Assembly: GCF_918797505.1 (NCBI RefSeq)
Contig: NC_092797.1
Span: 51,000,157 to 51,064,156, forward strand
Source of the DNA: Bemisia tabaci
Taxonomy: Eukaryota > Arthropoda > Insecta > Hemiptera > Aleyrodidae
Direction of reading: 5' to 3'
DNA: 64,000 bases
Part shown: piece by piece, positions 10,691-22,294 of the stretch
How the letters are laid out: every line of letters starts with the position of its first letter
Position numbering within the stretch: position 1 is the first letter of the stretch
Made by a program: the position numbers and the translations under genes
Notes under the pieces: generated by a model
Databases searched by the model: none
What the model was told of the DNA's origin: nothing
Seen by the model: the letters and a program-made list of their open reading frames with translations, nothing else

Positions 10691-13600
10691 GAATGCTCAT
10701 ATTTCTATATCGATTATGAAAAAAATATGGTATTACCGTTACCTTCTACACTGAAAAAAAGAGATAGGGGTTTAGTCCCAACTGTTGGATGATATGGACA
10801 ATTTCAATTAATTGTGGTGACACCCCAATTCATTGTGGTAATACCCCGATTAATTGTGGTAGTACCCTCTTTCATCAAGATCGACACCGCTACCTTCATG
10901 AAGATCTGAAATCAAAAGCTCGCGGTGGATGTCCTAAGGATCGAGAACTTTTGATTTCTTCCTTTTTGAGGAATTATATCTAAACAAACAGAAAATTCGG
11001 AACACGGAACAACACGAAACACGGAAAATTAAAGATCAACACTAACAACGAGATTAAATTGCACGGTAAATCGGTCCATCTCATATCACGAATCACGATA
11101 TCTCAGAATCAGCTGGGACACTTCCAACGCTTTGTAAAGGATTTTATATATACCACGCCTGAAGCGCCAAGCGCTTCGGGAGGTTGGGCTGCGAAGTGGT
11201 CAGGGGATGTAACCCCTTCTATGATGAATAATTCATTCAAAGGTATTGATAGAACATTCAACATTTTTATTTTCTCCTTAAAATGCCAAACAATCATATA
11301 AGATAAAAGCAAAAACAGCTCTGTTTCCCCGCCTCGATCGCGAGTTCGCGAACCTATCAAATGATGAATTTTGGCCAAAAAATGGGCAAAAGTAAGGTCA
11401 AAATTGAATTCTACGATGAAAATACTGTAAGTACATCAAGTTTTAAAATGAAAATCCGACTGAGTGTATTAAGACGCCAAGATAATCAAGTAAGATGTAG
11501 AGAAACAGCGAATTCCGCCCTCACTTTTTCGGACAAAAATCGATGTAACTCTCAAAGCGGCAGCTGGCGGCAGCCAAATACGACGGATTCCTCATCCTGG
11601 GGGATCACTGGAACACGCCTTATGCATGATTGGACGGCGAAATGCGGCGAAATTTTTAAAAGTCTATTCAAACATTTATTTTCTTATTTTCGGAAGGGTC
11701 ATCTTTGATCAGACATTACAACGTATACAATTGAGTAAATTTAACTTTTTAATAGTGAAATATGTTCTTCATACACTCTAGAATAAGATCCAAGCATTCA
11801 TATTTGTGTCAATTATCGTCACTCGAAGAGGCAGGTATGGAAACCGACCTTAGAAAACAGAGCAAAATCGGCCGTTACAGAAAATGTCAACTTCAGGAGT
11901 CCAGGGAGCAAAAGCATTTGAAAAAATCATCAAACCAACACTAGATTCATATAATATGGATCCTTAGGAACACATTCCATCACATCTTTATGCAAAGCAT
12001 GAGAACACCCCATGTCCGAGGTTTTACCCATTTCGTCCCACTGTGCGCCGTTTTAGTTTTTTACAGAGAAATTGTTGGACGAAGCCGTCCGAAAATTTCA
12101 CTGAATTTTGTTCATGCTGCCGGTAAAATTCGGTGAAATTTTTAAATAGACTCAACCAACAATTTATCTGTAAAAAAAATGGCGGCGGAAATTTTGCATC
12201 GTTGCATGGCGCTTGTGATACTTTGGCTGGAAGTTGACGAATTATGTCACCCATTTTTCCCAACTTTTGGATCCCCCTCCCTCTGTCACTCACCTCTAGA
12301 GCCCCCCTCCGCTCCACCAAAATAATACCCGCCATTTCAATCGTACTTTCCACCCCCCTTTTCACTGATTTCTCCTTCGATCTCATGCAAAAATTAGACA
12401 CATTTTGGACAAAAATTGCACAGGTACATTTTTGTCAAAAAATGCACCGTTGCACTGTATAATGGACCCTACTGCAGTTTTTCCCCTCCGAAGTCCAGAA
12501 ACATCAGGTCCCATTTTTTCCCTTTTCCGACCGTGTTTTGTCCCTTGTGCGTCGGGTTGCGTTCCGTAAAGCGGCCACCCGCTCGCGATCGGGTTCGGGT
12601 GCGAACTCGTGGCCCTTTGGCCGCCGGTGGCCTCTGACTGCAGCCTTGCGATTGCTGTTGGCTGCACGATCGGTGTGTCGACAGTGTTGCCGCCCTGGAC
12701 AAAGTTTTCCCGAAATTCCTGCTCGCGACCCCGGCCGATCCTCGCACAAAGGCAACGCCGTAAGTTCGAGATCCAGTGACCCGCACCTCGTTTTTAGGCC
12801 GACCGCCGATCTGAACAAGAGCCTATTTGCGGTAGGAAGTCCATGTAGATATGCTCTTTTCGCCCCGCGTAGCGGTGATGTAAGGGCATCGGGGTCTATC
12901 ACGGTTTTCCGGGTTTTGCTGTCCAGATTGCGACTAAAGTTGTTGTACCCGTTACTAATTCCTGAATATTTTAGCGCGTTTTTCAAAGCATGTAAATACG
13001 TATCTTTAACGCCGTGTCATAGATTGAAAGAAAATAAGATACGAAGAAAGAAGAAAAAATCAAACCCGAAGTACCGCTGTATGTTTACTTTCGTGATTAT
13101 ACCACTGAGGTAGATATCCTACATTCTGGAGAACGGTTCTATAGTCGATCGGTCAATTGACAATTTTTAATTTTAGGACATTTCTTCAAAAGTCCTCAAG
13201 CATGCTATGAAGAAAGTGGTATAAGCCCTCCGACGTTGCCATATCCCCTCCAATTGAAAACAAATTCACGGAGAAAATGATGAATAGTTTTCTTCAAATT
13301 TTTCAGACAGTTTTGTTCACCATTTAATCTATAAGATCTGAAAATGGCAAGGATAAATATGCATAACTTTCCTCAAATATAAATTTTTATCCGGGGGATT
13401 TTGGCAATGCTCGGATGTTCATACGACGTTCTTCCCTAAGCACGACCGCTTTTTAAGCTTTAATGCGTCAGGTATTGTACCCGAAATTTTATCAATAAAC
13501 ATTTTTGAATAACTTGTAAGATGGTTGTCGATTTTGTCTCTGGAACAGAGAAGCTTTCTATTGTCGAGCAGTCTTCAGTTAGGTCAAGTCCTTGTCTGCA

Positions 13601-13763
13601 AACTCAAGATCCGTAAGTCAGCATAAGCTTCAACAGACACTAGTTAGGAAGGTTTAGTCATTGGAGGGATTATTCCTCTGAAAAAACACCATTAGTACAG
13701 CAAATAACACAAAATGATGCATAACACATAATCAGTTCGATACCGAAAAACGTTAGGTTATTT
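10691..13763. other. No confident gene; repeats and one GC-rich island
   Basis: A single transposon end (tacactgaaaaaaagagata) is at 10,747. A GC-rich island at 12,530-12,870 is open in several frames (191 residues plus strand, 160 minus), but I recognise no domain. All of this lies inside the ADAMTS intron 5,837-15,734. Confidence 0.4.
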
Positions 13764-13870
13764 AGAATGTCTTTTGGTGAAATGGAATACAGGGTGGCCG
13801 GTGGCCACAATCAGGGATTCAGAATGTCTTTTGGTGAAATGAAATACAGGGTGGCCACAATCAGGGAGAC
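13764..13870. repeat. 57-bp tandem duplication
   Basis: agaatgtcttttggtgaaat occurs at 13,764 and 13,821, followed both times by gaatacagggtggcc-like sequence and acaatcaggg. Only two units. Confidence 0.7.
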
Positions 13871-15734
13871 CCGAGAAGAGTCAAGGAAAATAAGGTTAGA
13901 AAAACCAGATCCAAGGATTCAGAGCAAATTGATTTCCAAATCAGGAAAAAATTGCGTTAATGGAAATGGCGAATTTTCAAGAGTTGTATCTCATATTTTA
14001 AGCTTGCCCTTTTAGCAAATTGGAAAATTCTTAAAATTTTTATCTAACGTCTCATGTTTGTCTCTAGAGGAGAGAAATTATCCTCTAAGTTGATCGGGAA
14101 AAGTTTGGAAAAGTTAGGATTTTTCAATTCTGAATATCTGTGGTCATCTTGAAAATAGACGTCAGCTTGATATCACTTCTTTCGGTGTAACCTAAATTTT
14201 TTCAGTGATAAGTTAGCTTTACGACAGAGCGTTCAAGTCTTTAGTAGTGATTGTCAGGAAGATAGATTGAAAATGTCCTTGATCCAGTCCAGAAGTCCGA
14301 TTCATGGATGCTGCAATGAGTATCATGCACTGTATGATTATTTCAAAACTAAGCTACGACAAGGATTATTCCGGAAAAATCTTATTTTTCAGTTCTCTAG
14401 ACGTGTCATCGAGAAATATTTGTCAAATTGTCCCTCAAAATTATAACACTGAGAGAGCAGAACTATTTAATTTACCATCAACAAAAATTATCTCAAAATT
14501 ACTCCAGAACCCCTCTTGTAAAGACGCTGTTTCTCGTGATGGCAAAGATGAATAAGTCTCCGCAGAAAGTCGTGCCAAGTTGATGTGCTGAAATGCTCAT
14601 CGTGAGTGAAAGGTCATGGTTCAAAATTTCTTTGAGTGCAAAAGCTGTGTAAATGAAGTCTAACTACAACAATTTAGCGTACGTTAACGTGCAGTTGTGC
14701 ATGTGCATGAACCAATCGTTCAGTCCGTCAAGTTTTTTTCCTGGGAGGCCCCAGTTTCCCCAGGTTCAGAGAAAAAGCATGGCAAATTCCTTATTTTAGT
14801 AGCTCATATTGCCATCCATAATGGTATACACTCCCAAAATAACGAACTACCTCTGAATAATCAAGACTGGACATTCAGTCAAAATAATTGGTATAACGTC
14901 AGATAGCTTCTGGTGTTGGGTGTCAATCGTCAGTCTGTCTCATTTCCTACTAAATCAATCCGTTCTCGAAGTTGTTATTTTATGTCGCTTACGAATAAGT
15001 TTTCTTGTCAGGCTGAAGTGTACCTACCTATACGCACAAGAGTACATCTACATCGTAAAAACGGTGAAAAACACACCTTCATACACAATCAAGTATAAAA
15101 ATGATGCAACTGAAGAGTAATCAGTTTTGTTCCTTTCTTAAAATCTCTTAAAAATAAGAAACTCGTAGTGTAATGAAAATTACTAAAATATATGACTATA
15201 TAATTAATGTAACAAAACCATACCTAGTGAAAACATCCGTGCTTCATTTCCATAGGTTACGAAATGCAAAAAGTAACAAAAGATAGACACAAGTTATAGA
15301 AACAACTTTTCAAAGATAATTATATGGAAAAAAGGTCATTTCTTTACGTCTGTTGATTTGACTATTTTTTTTCTCTTTTTTTTTCTTTTTCTTTCTAATT
15401 CAAATGCATTTGATCCATTCAAAGAAATGCATATTTGCTATAATTGATTAGAAACATAATTTTCCTCTGAATAAAAAATAACTCATTTGAATCTTGGGAA
15501 AAAAATTGCAGTTTAACAAATTTTTTCAACTCAGCAAACATATTCTATACCCTTCAAATTTGGTTTTAATCAAAAAGAATTTTTTTTCAATTTGGAAAAA
15601 AAATTTAACATTTTTCCAGTGCATCAGAACGCGGGTGCACTCCATTCCGTCAAACTTATAAGACGAAAGGTGGAAATATGTGACTGGCTTATATCTAAAC
15701 ACTAGAAGCTAGAGTGGTGTGAATGTATGCTTAC
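13871..15734. other. No gene seen; AT-rich intron
   Basis: Intronic sequence downstream of the donor of exon 15,735-15,877 (minus strand). ORFs are short and AT-rich, and I recognised neither exons nor repeat ends here. Confidence 0.45.
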
Positions 15735-15877
15735 TTAGTTATAGCTACTGCAATATCATATACAGGCAGTCTTCTTTCTCTGAACAAATATTTGCCCATG
15801 TCTGTGAGCGCAGCGGCGGAATCTATGGCGTCGCGTCCGACACGATTCCGCTCCAAATAGGGCGTCGCATCCCGACC
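15735..15877 (-). CDS. ADAMTS-type metalloprotease, catalytic domain exon
   Basis: Coding exon of 143 bp on the minus strand (47 codons plus two bases). It encodes GRDATPYLERNRVGRDAIDS, AAALTDMGKYLFRERRLPVY and DIAVAIT, and leaves AA of a split lysine codon. The acceptor is gattgacag before GGTCGG and the donor is ACTAA followed by GTAAGC. The segment corresponds to the central helix and the strand before the zinc helix of an ADAMTS catalytic domain. Either alternative downstream exon (starting with G or with A) completes the lysine codon (AAG or AAA). This exon acts as the common donor for the two alternatives. Confidence 0.92.
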
Positions 15878-16947
15878 CTGTCAATCAAAAAAACACCAGT
15901 TACAGTCTCACAGCTACAGCTTGAACTCATTTCATTCATCATCCATCATTCCTCCTTTATCAGTCATCAACCCAGATCCATGCAAGCCTCGCATTCCGCA
16001 ATAGCCGCGTAGTACCAAATTCATGAGTATGGCTCACTGTCAGTCCTAAATTCGCTTGTTTGGACCGTTCAGTTGCAAAAGGGCGCAAGTGCAAAATTTT
16101 TTAGAAGAAATTTTTCGACTGTTTTTCGCATGTAAAATGATTGCAGATGTCAGAAAATTTTCCGTAGTCGCTCTGTTAATGATTTTATGGATTTATAATT
16201 TATCATATGGTGGGAAAATTGATTTTTTATTAGAGATCACCCCCACTTGCCTCATCAGGATGAAGAAAAGTTCTTGAAAATTCAAGGAAAACCTGGAAAA
16301 TTCAGGGGCTTTTGCCTGACCCTGAAAAGTGGGGGCATTTTGCTACAAAGCCCCGAAGTTCTTCCTCTTAGCCAAAATATTGCATTTTTCCCATTTTAAG
16401 AGACTTTGTGCTCAAAATTTCTCGTGGATAGAATTAAATAAGAAATTATGCCAAAAACAAAGCGTTGGAAAGTCAAGGGGAAATCAAGGAGCTTAATGTT
16501 CAAATTCTGTGAAATGTCAGCGTATACAGTCAACTAATTTTTTATTCAACTATTTTTCTTTTTTTTTACCAGTAGAATTGCCACACCGCGCCCGGGCCTC
16601 TGAGCATTCTTATTTCTAGTGCATTATATTGTGTTTTCTTTCTTTTACTTGATGCTGATAATGAATACTTATTTTCTTTTGTTACCGCTCTTGCCCGCTC
16701 CTCTTGCACTTGCTCTTATTTCACTTGTATTTCCGCTCCTTTCTTGTAATGTGTTTATCGAGGAATTAAAAAAAAATAAAGAAAAAGAAGAAGTCGAGTA
16801 ATTTTAAAATTCAAGAAAACTTATCTCCCTGCTCGTGCAACACTTGAACGACCCCTCATCAGTCCTACTCTATCACACATCCTCCAAATCCGGGCGACGC
16901 AAGGTTCGCGCTGACGCAACGCTTTTTGCCTCCAGGTCGTTTGAAGG

Positions 16948-17202
16948 ATGACGAAGGAGGAAGACGCGGTGCTCAAGTACCTGAGCGACACGAACCGGCC
17001 ATACAGCGCGACGGACATCACGATGAACCTGCACAAGGAGTTCGGGAAGACGGCCGTTCAGAAGGCCCTCGACTCGCTCGTCGAGAAGAAAAAAGTCCGC
17101 GAGAAGCTCTACGGGAAGCAGAAAGTGTTCTGCATTGTTCAGCCGGAAACGGCCAATAACTCCCAGGGCCTGGATAACGAGCTCAAAGATCTCGATGCGC
17201 AG
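16948..17202 (+). CDS. Hop2: Homologous-pairing protein 2 (HOP2/PSMC3IP), coding exon 1
   Basis: First coding exon, 85 codons. It encodes the N-terminal winged-helix domain: VLKYLSDTNRPYSATDI (helix 1), then EFGKTAVQKALDSLVEKKKV (recognition helix), then the wing REKLYGKQKVFCI. N-R-P-Y-S and the K-x-Y-G-K-Q-K wing are hallmarks shared with vertebrate HOP2. HOP2 acts with MND1 in the nucleus as a heterodimer that stimulates DMC1/RAD51-mediated strand invasion in meiosis. The start is supported by an in-frame TGA at 16,942-16,944 just upstream. A pyrimidine tract ending in CAG at 16,933-16,935 may be a 3' splice site of a 5' UTR intron. The donor is GCGCAG followed by GTAAGAG. GC content is far above the flanks. 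Confidence 0.95.
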
Positions 17203-17399
17203 GTAAGAGTAACTTCATTTCGCATTTCATGCGAAACCGCGTACGTACATTGAATTTTTCTATCGAGTTGAGTGGTTTTAGTGAACCATTACATGCGGAG
17301 TGGATCCTATTTACGTCTTAATTTGCCGGGCGAATTTCGCGGTCGAGACACGCGAGCCGGAGATTTGCATGAAAAAGAGCGAAATTTGTCTCGGTGACG

Positions 17400-17877
17400 C
17401 ACTGTGGATCGAGACAATCGGAGAGGTCGGACAAAATTTGGAAACTTTAAACGCTTATAACTCCGTTTTTACAAAACTTCGAGGTTCTATAAGTGGTTCC
17501 ATTGGTTTCCTTGTGAAATTTCCTTCTGAAAGCACCCATTGAAATTTAAAACGTGATGAAATAAACATCAAAATTTGCAGTTTTAGTAAAAAAATTCATG
17601 TTCGACCTTTCTAATTGACCAAAACTGCAAATTTTCATGTTTATTTCATCACGTTTTAAATTTCAGTGGATGCTTTCAGAAGAAAATTTCACAAGGAAAC
17701 CAATGGAACCACTTATACAATTTTGAGGTTCTTAAAGTGGTTCCATTGGTTTCCTTGTGAAATTTTCTTCTGAAAGCACCCATTGAAATTTAAAACGTGA
17801 TGAAATAAACATCAAAATTTGCAGTTTTAGTAAAAAAAATTCATGTTTGACCTTTCTAGTTGACTCGATCCACTGTG
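17400..17877. mobile_element. Transib-like miniature element, rearranged copy
   Basis: Ends are cactgtggatcgag and ctcgatccactgtg, with near-matching 5-bp flanks tgacg (17,395-17,399) and tgaca (17,878-17,882). Internally, a block running from ggttccattggtttcc to caaaatttgcagttttagt occurs forward (about 17,493-17,590), inverted (about 17,623-17,723) and forward again (about 17,735-17,830). It lies in the Hop2 intron. Confidence 0.75.
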
Positions 17878-18334
17878 TGACAGCTGTTAGCTAGTCGGCG
17901 CGGTAGCCACCTACACTTGTTGCCTTCCTTTTGTCTTCCTCTCTCTTTTCTTAGAATTTTTACTGGGAGCTATTTCTTTCTCCCAAGAGTCAGATAGGAG
18001 CTACATTGGAGTTCCTATCTTGAACACAAAATCCACCGAAATCAACACAAAGTTGGATTAGTTTGTGTTCCACTTCCTACATTAACCAAAAGTGACACAA
18101 GAACACAAATATTTTGATCAGTGTATGCTTAAATTTGTAGCATGTCTAAAAGTCCATCAGGGAGAGGCCAGGAAAAAAACGTAAAATTACCCAGGAGTCA
18201 AAAGGAAATTGTGTTTTTTCAATTGGCAAATTTTCATATAACGGTTCACATAGTTTTGGCCAGTGCTTATGGCGGATCAGAAATTCTTAAAGTTATTATT
18301 TTTCATCTTGTGCTGTCTCAAAAGGAGGGAATCG

Positions 18335-18980
18335 GTCAGTTGCGCTGGTCACAGAATCGTCTTTTAATGCTGTAGTCTTGTAGATTAGCTAAAAATAATA
18401 AGATCTGTCCAAACCGCAACTTTCTACGTTCAATATTAACCCAGATATCGCCCTTTGGCGTCATCCACCGCAGTAATAACATCCTTGGTTCCTTCCACCT
18501 TGTTTTCATCCAAATTTCAAGTTTAGTAACCAGTGCAAATGTGCGTAACACCGACTGAACTCGAAGTCCTGTAGGCGCTAATATGCGTTTCACGCCAGCT
18601 GACCGATTGCACTGCTTTTAGCGCAATGCGAGAAGTACCCATGCAGTCTTGTAGGCGCTAATACTCGTTCCTCCCGACAGCACTGTTTGGCGCAATGCGT
18701 GAAGTGTTCCCACAGTCTTGCAGGCGCTAACATCATTCATTCGAGTTTCACGTTGAGTAACCAGTGCTAATATGCGTCGCACCGACTGATGAAAACAAGA
18801 TGGAAGAAACCAAGGGCGTCACTACCGCGGTGGATGACGTCAAAAACCCGACTTTTCAAAGGGCGCTATCTCGGTTAATATTGAGCGTAGAAAGTTGCGG
18901 TTTGGACAGATCTGATTATTTTTAGCTAATCTGCAAGAATCAAGCATCAATACACGATTCTGTGATCAGCGCAACCTGCC
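18335..18980. repeat. Large foldback element in the Hop2 intron
   Basis: Arms of about 170 bp: tcagttgcgctggtcacaga...ccttgttttcatc at the left is mirrored by gaaaacaagatggaag...tctgtgatcagcgcaacctg at the right. The loop holds two to three copies of a GC-rich ~80-bp module (gtcttgtaggcgctaatatg... gcgcaatgcgtgaag). Confidence 0.75.
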
Positions 18981-19051
18981 CATTTTCTTGAAATTTGCCA
19001 CGTATTCCCCCCGCAATTTTAGGGAACACTCTCGAAATATATCATCCGGAT

Positions 19052-19283
19052 CACTGGAAAAAAAAAAACACATTGGGTCTAGAGTCCAAACCCTTGAAAA
19101 CATTGACAATGAAACATACTCTTGATTCAATCGGATTTTTGCTTGAATCAAAACGAAATCCGCTTAAATGAAGAGGCTTGGTTCTTGATTTAAGCGAGAT
19201 TCCGATTGAATCAAGAGTACTTTTTCTTGTCGATGTTTTTAAGAGTCTGGACTCTAGATACAATGTGTTTTTTCCCCCCAGCG
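19052..19283. mobile_element. CACTGGAAAA-ended Tc1/mariner-like miniature element, copy 1
   Basis: Inverted arms cactggaaaaaa...ggtctagagtcc and ggactctagat...cccagcg. Internal arms actcttgattcaatcggat... are mirrored. Copies at 47,925-48,152, 49,378-49,607, 51,719-51,845 (truncated) and 55,324-55,608. The first of these has TA on both sides. Confidence 0.75.
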
Positions 19284-19556
19284 GACTGATTATTGAAATT
19301 AATAGACAAAGCGATCGACAAAGACGACATAGAGAGTAAGAAGCGATCCTATTGGTGGAAACGGGTGACTCCTATGGACTAAGGAAGAAAATGATGGACT
19401 AATTATCGGGTCTCTCGTCGGTTGCCGTTAGTTAGTCTATCACCTACGTCCTTTGTCCATCGTAATCACCCGCTTCCACCAATAGGGTCCCTGCATATCC
19501 CTTTTGTCTTCTTTGTCCATAGCTTTGTCTATCAATTTCAATAATCGACCTGCTGT
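19284..19556. repeat. gggctgattattgaaattgatagac foldback family, full copy
   Basis: Left arm actgattattgaaattaata...ctattggtgg is mirrored by ccaccaataggg...tatcaatttcaataatcgacc. Conserved internal phrases are ggaagcgggtggttgcaatgg and gttgccgttagttagtctat. It is the most frequent family in the window: other copies or pieces at 29,143-29,390, 38,789-38,935, 48,156-48,378, 51,852-51,985, 52,722-52,845, 54,437-54,722, 57,500-57,620, 60,224-60,342 and 62,735-62,975. Confidence 0.78.
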
Positions 19557-19588
19557 GATGCTTAATATAACTCGGACGGTAATTTCAG

Positions 19589-19963
19589 ATCAACACGCTG
19601 ACGGACAACCTGAAATCCGTGGAGACGGAGCTGAAGTCCTCGGAAGCGAAGCACCGCGACCTCCAGTCGGCGCTGACGACCGAGGAGGCGGAGGCCCAGC
19701 TGGCGGAGGTGCGGGCCTCCGTGGAGAAGCTCGAGAAGCGGCTGAGCGACCTCTCCTCGAGCCGCGTCCAGATCTCGGCCAAGGACCGGGAGGCCATCAA
19801 GAAGGAGGCCGAGAAGGTCGTCAAAGAGTACAGGAAGCGGAAACGGATATGCACGGATATCCTCAACTCCATCCTGGAAAATTACCCCAAACCCAAGAAG
19901 ACCCTATACGAGGAGGTCGGTATCGAGACTGATGAAGATGCCGGTATGAAACCTATTGCTTGA
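19589..19963 (+). CDS. Hop2: Homologous-pairing protein 2 (HOP2/PSMC3IP), coding exon 2
   Basis: Second and last coding exon, 124 codons plus TGA, after acceptor aatttcag. It continues ...DLDAQ / INTLTDNLKSVETELKSSEA, giving a 209-residue protein (human HOP2 is 217). The first half is a heptad-rich coiled coil, the dimer arm that contacts MND1. The second half contains AKDREAIKKEAEKVVKEYRK, RKRICTDILNSILENYPKPK and the diagnostic EEVGIETDED near the C terminus. The intron (17,203-19,588, 2.4 kb) is almost entirely mobile-element sequence, yet both borders are intact. The whole gene lies within a minus-strand intron of the ADAMTS gene, so the two are transcribed toward each other's DNA. No sign of pseudogenisation was seen. 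Confidence 0.95.
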   Translation: MNTLTDNLKSVETELKSSEAKHRDLQSALTTEEAEAQLAEVRASVEKLEKRLSDLSSSRVQISAKDREAIKKEAEKVVKEYRKRKRICTDILNSILENYPKPKKTLYEEVGIETDEDAGMKPIA

Positions 19964-20550
19964 GATCGTCGTTCAAGGGCGCGCTCGTGATAATGGTTAA
20001 TTGAACCGTGTTTAGCAGAAAGGAACCAAGCCACATCCGCTATTGCCAAATGTAACTGGGCAATTTTATATTTTACAAGAGAATGTTTATGCGGATTTTT
20101 TTGGAAAATTTCAAGGAATTTTCTTCTTATTTTCGGAAAATTCACTGAAATTTGCACAAAAATCTGCTCAACCCTTATAATGTGAAAAATTAAATTGCCC
20201 TGTTGAATTTGACTATAGCTGATGTGGTTTGGTTCCTTTCTTCTTAACGCGGTCCAATTGTTGTATGGTTTTTCATTCAATCACAATTTTCTGTGGGCAA
20301 TTGCTTTTTCACACTTTTTTCCTACTGGATTTTTTTTTTATTTGAATGAACCAGAAAAGTTGTCATTGATGACAAAACTGTTTTCATCAAAGTAAAAAAC
20401 AAATCTATCTCTATAAAACACGTGTTGTGTGATTTTGCACATAAGTGTGTCATCGATCACACACTTTTGCAACATTGAAGAGCACTTTTTAAACCTTTTG
20501 AGTTTCTCTTAAAGGTCCCTTTTGTTGTCTTAGACTCCTTGTCTAATAAA
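19964..20550 (+). other. Probable Hop2 3' UTR with candidate poly(A) signal
   Basis: The sequence after the Hop2 stop contains a miniature inverted-repeat element (20,003-20,255) only 40 bases downstream. The first AATAAA on the plus strand that I noticed is at 20,545-20,550. If that signal is used, the mobile element is part of the mature 3' UTR and could form a hairpin there. Extent is inferred only. Confidence 0.35.
20003..20255. repeat. gaccgcgttaaacagaaagg miniature element, copy 1 (Hop2 3' region)
   Basis: Ends gaaccgtgtttagcagaaag and ctttcttcttaacgcggtcc are complementary, with aatt on both sides (19,999-20,002 and 20,256-20,259). Copies at 35,098-35,345 and 52,058-52,310 share the inner ccaagccacatcagctattg. 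Confidence 0.75.
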
Positions 20551-21427
20551 AAGTTTCCACTTAAATTTAATAGATGGCGAAATAACTATTGTTTGAATCA
20601 CAAACAATCTTGAAGATTTATAAAACAAGAAAAATGAAGATAATAATGTTTAAGCTAATCAAAAATTCTTGAAGTAAAAAACATTTTTTTAATCCGAAGT
20701 GAATTTATTATTTTTGTTGAAATAAGAAGGATATTTTAGCTATTTTAGCACTTTGTTGTCCCATACCTTGACGTTTCATTCTCTTCGTTATTCGTCTTTA
20801 AGGATGTATTGATGCTGACCTGTGAAATTACTATCCTTAGATCAGTACAACACGTGGTCCATGTAAACCCTTTTTTACGTTTGAATTTTCTTAATAGATA
20901 CTTCGCTTTTTTATCATCATTATTTTACTTAAATTTTTGCTGCGGGTGCGCCGCGTTAAGTTTTCATCGTATTGAACTATTTTTCATTCATATAATGCAT
21001 GTTGGTAAGATTCACTCAGAATTGCTTCAGCTTTTTTATGTGATAAAACTTGATGCTTTTGAAGCATGCTTCTTCTAGTGTTGTGTTCATATAATCAAAT
21101 GCCTGAATTCAGATGATAAACCCAATGTTCTCTGTTAAATGTCAGATTATACCCATATTTTTGCATATGCCGTAACAGTTTACCACTATACCTTAAACCA
21201 TGAAGTATTTATTTTTTTAAGGATTTGTTTAATACTCGAATTTTAATTTTATATTACTTTTATGTATCATATACATTTTTTAATGTTCCCGGAACTTGTC
21301 ATTGTTTCTAGAATCGTTTCTTTTTATTTTCTACCAGGAGCACTATTCTATTTTTTTTATCGTTACCGTTACTGTAATGAAATAAACTGCTTTCAGAAGA
21401 AAGAGTATTTCTAATTTGTCAACTTAC

Positions 21428-21557
21428 CCTTGAAATAATAATTCCAGCTATACTAATTCGTATTTTTGGACCTTTGAGAAGCTTATACCTGAGATCAACC
21501 CCATTCCAAAATGACACGAAATACCTTTTGATCTGAGCATTATCACCTCCGTGTAAT
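21428..21557 (-). CDS. ADAMTS-type metalloprotease, catalytic domain exon
   Basis: Coding exon of 130 bp on the minus strand (one base plus 43 codons), ending in phase 0. It encodes LHGGDNAQIKRYFVSFWNGV followed by DLRYKLLKGPKIRISIAGIIISR. The first base completes the split arginine codon, giving ...VDYDGYR / LHGGDN.... FVSFWNGVDLRY and IRISIAGI correspond to the second helix and next strand of the metalloprotease domain. The acceptor is gatttcag before ATTACACGG and the donor is TCAAGG followed by GTAAGT. The next intron (15,878-21,427, 5.55 kb) contains the complete Hop2 gene on the opposite strand. Confidence 0.92.
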
Positions 21558-21979
21558 CTGAAATCAAAAGATTGACAAATGACTATCAAGTAGGGGAAAT
21601 TCAAACTAATAGTTAGAGAAAATTCAATCATTATTATCTCTAATGGTTTTCGACTATGCTGCATGCCCGTATCATACCAATCGATTAATGGCGATAAATC
21701 GATGGGTTTTTATTCGAGAAAGACAACTTTTTAAAATCTCCCATCAAAACACTGCGTCTGTAAATATGTGTAATCACGAAATTGCATAACTTGCTCATTG
21801 TCCTATTTTCATAGGAAATTGACAAATTTGCACATTGAATAAAAACATTGTCAACGATAATATCCATACCAAAAGGATTCAGCGAAAGGGCGGAGTTCCA
21901 ATAGGTTTCCAGAAATATACCTCAGGTATGAGTTAAGTAGGTATATTTTCCATTAGGTTATGATGGATGGAGGATATCG

Positions 21980-22230
21980 ATGGGCAAAGTGCGAAACCAC
22001 GTATGTCCACTGCGGTTTTTCGGAATTTTCGCTCCTACTTTATTTTTTCGCAGAGAAACAAGCCAACTCTCAAGCTTAAGATTCACACAGAATGTTCTGT
22101 TAGAAGGGGAGGAAAAATCTACGAAGTTTTTCAAGAAATTACATTGACTAGTTTTCAAATAAATATTAAAATATGACAGGAAGTCTGCACCGTCACAAAT
22201 GGGAGTATGTGGTTTCGCACCTTGGCCATC
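21980..22230. repeat. gtgcgaaaccacgtat miniature element, copy 2
   Basis: Left end gtgcgaaaccacgtatgtcc, right end gtatgtggtttcgcac. It lies 65 bp downstream of the donor of exon 22,295-22,421, so in the ADAMTS transcript it is an intronic hairpin near that splice site. Confidence 0.7.
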
Positions 22231-22294
22231 CATATCTTACAATATTCATAGATTCGAGCGATTCGTTCGTCAATTATTCATCAAGTAAACTTAC

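Noticed and set aside
12504..13113. Overlapping long ORFs of 191 (plus) and 160 (minus) residues
   Set aside because: GC-rich sequence opens several frames at once. Neither product shows a recognisable domain or sensible composition, and the reading frame leaves the GC-rich part into AT-rich sequence without a splice pattern.
16821..17036. Minus-strand ORF opposite Hop2 exon 1
   Set aside because: Antisense shadow of Hop2 with no family resemblance; it is also not in phase with any ADAMTS exon.
19504..19932. 142-residue plus-strand ORF over Hop2 exon 2
   Set aside because: Wrong frame of the same GC-rich exon; the Hop2 frame (19,589-19,963) matches the known protein and splice phase.
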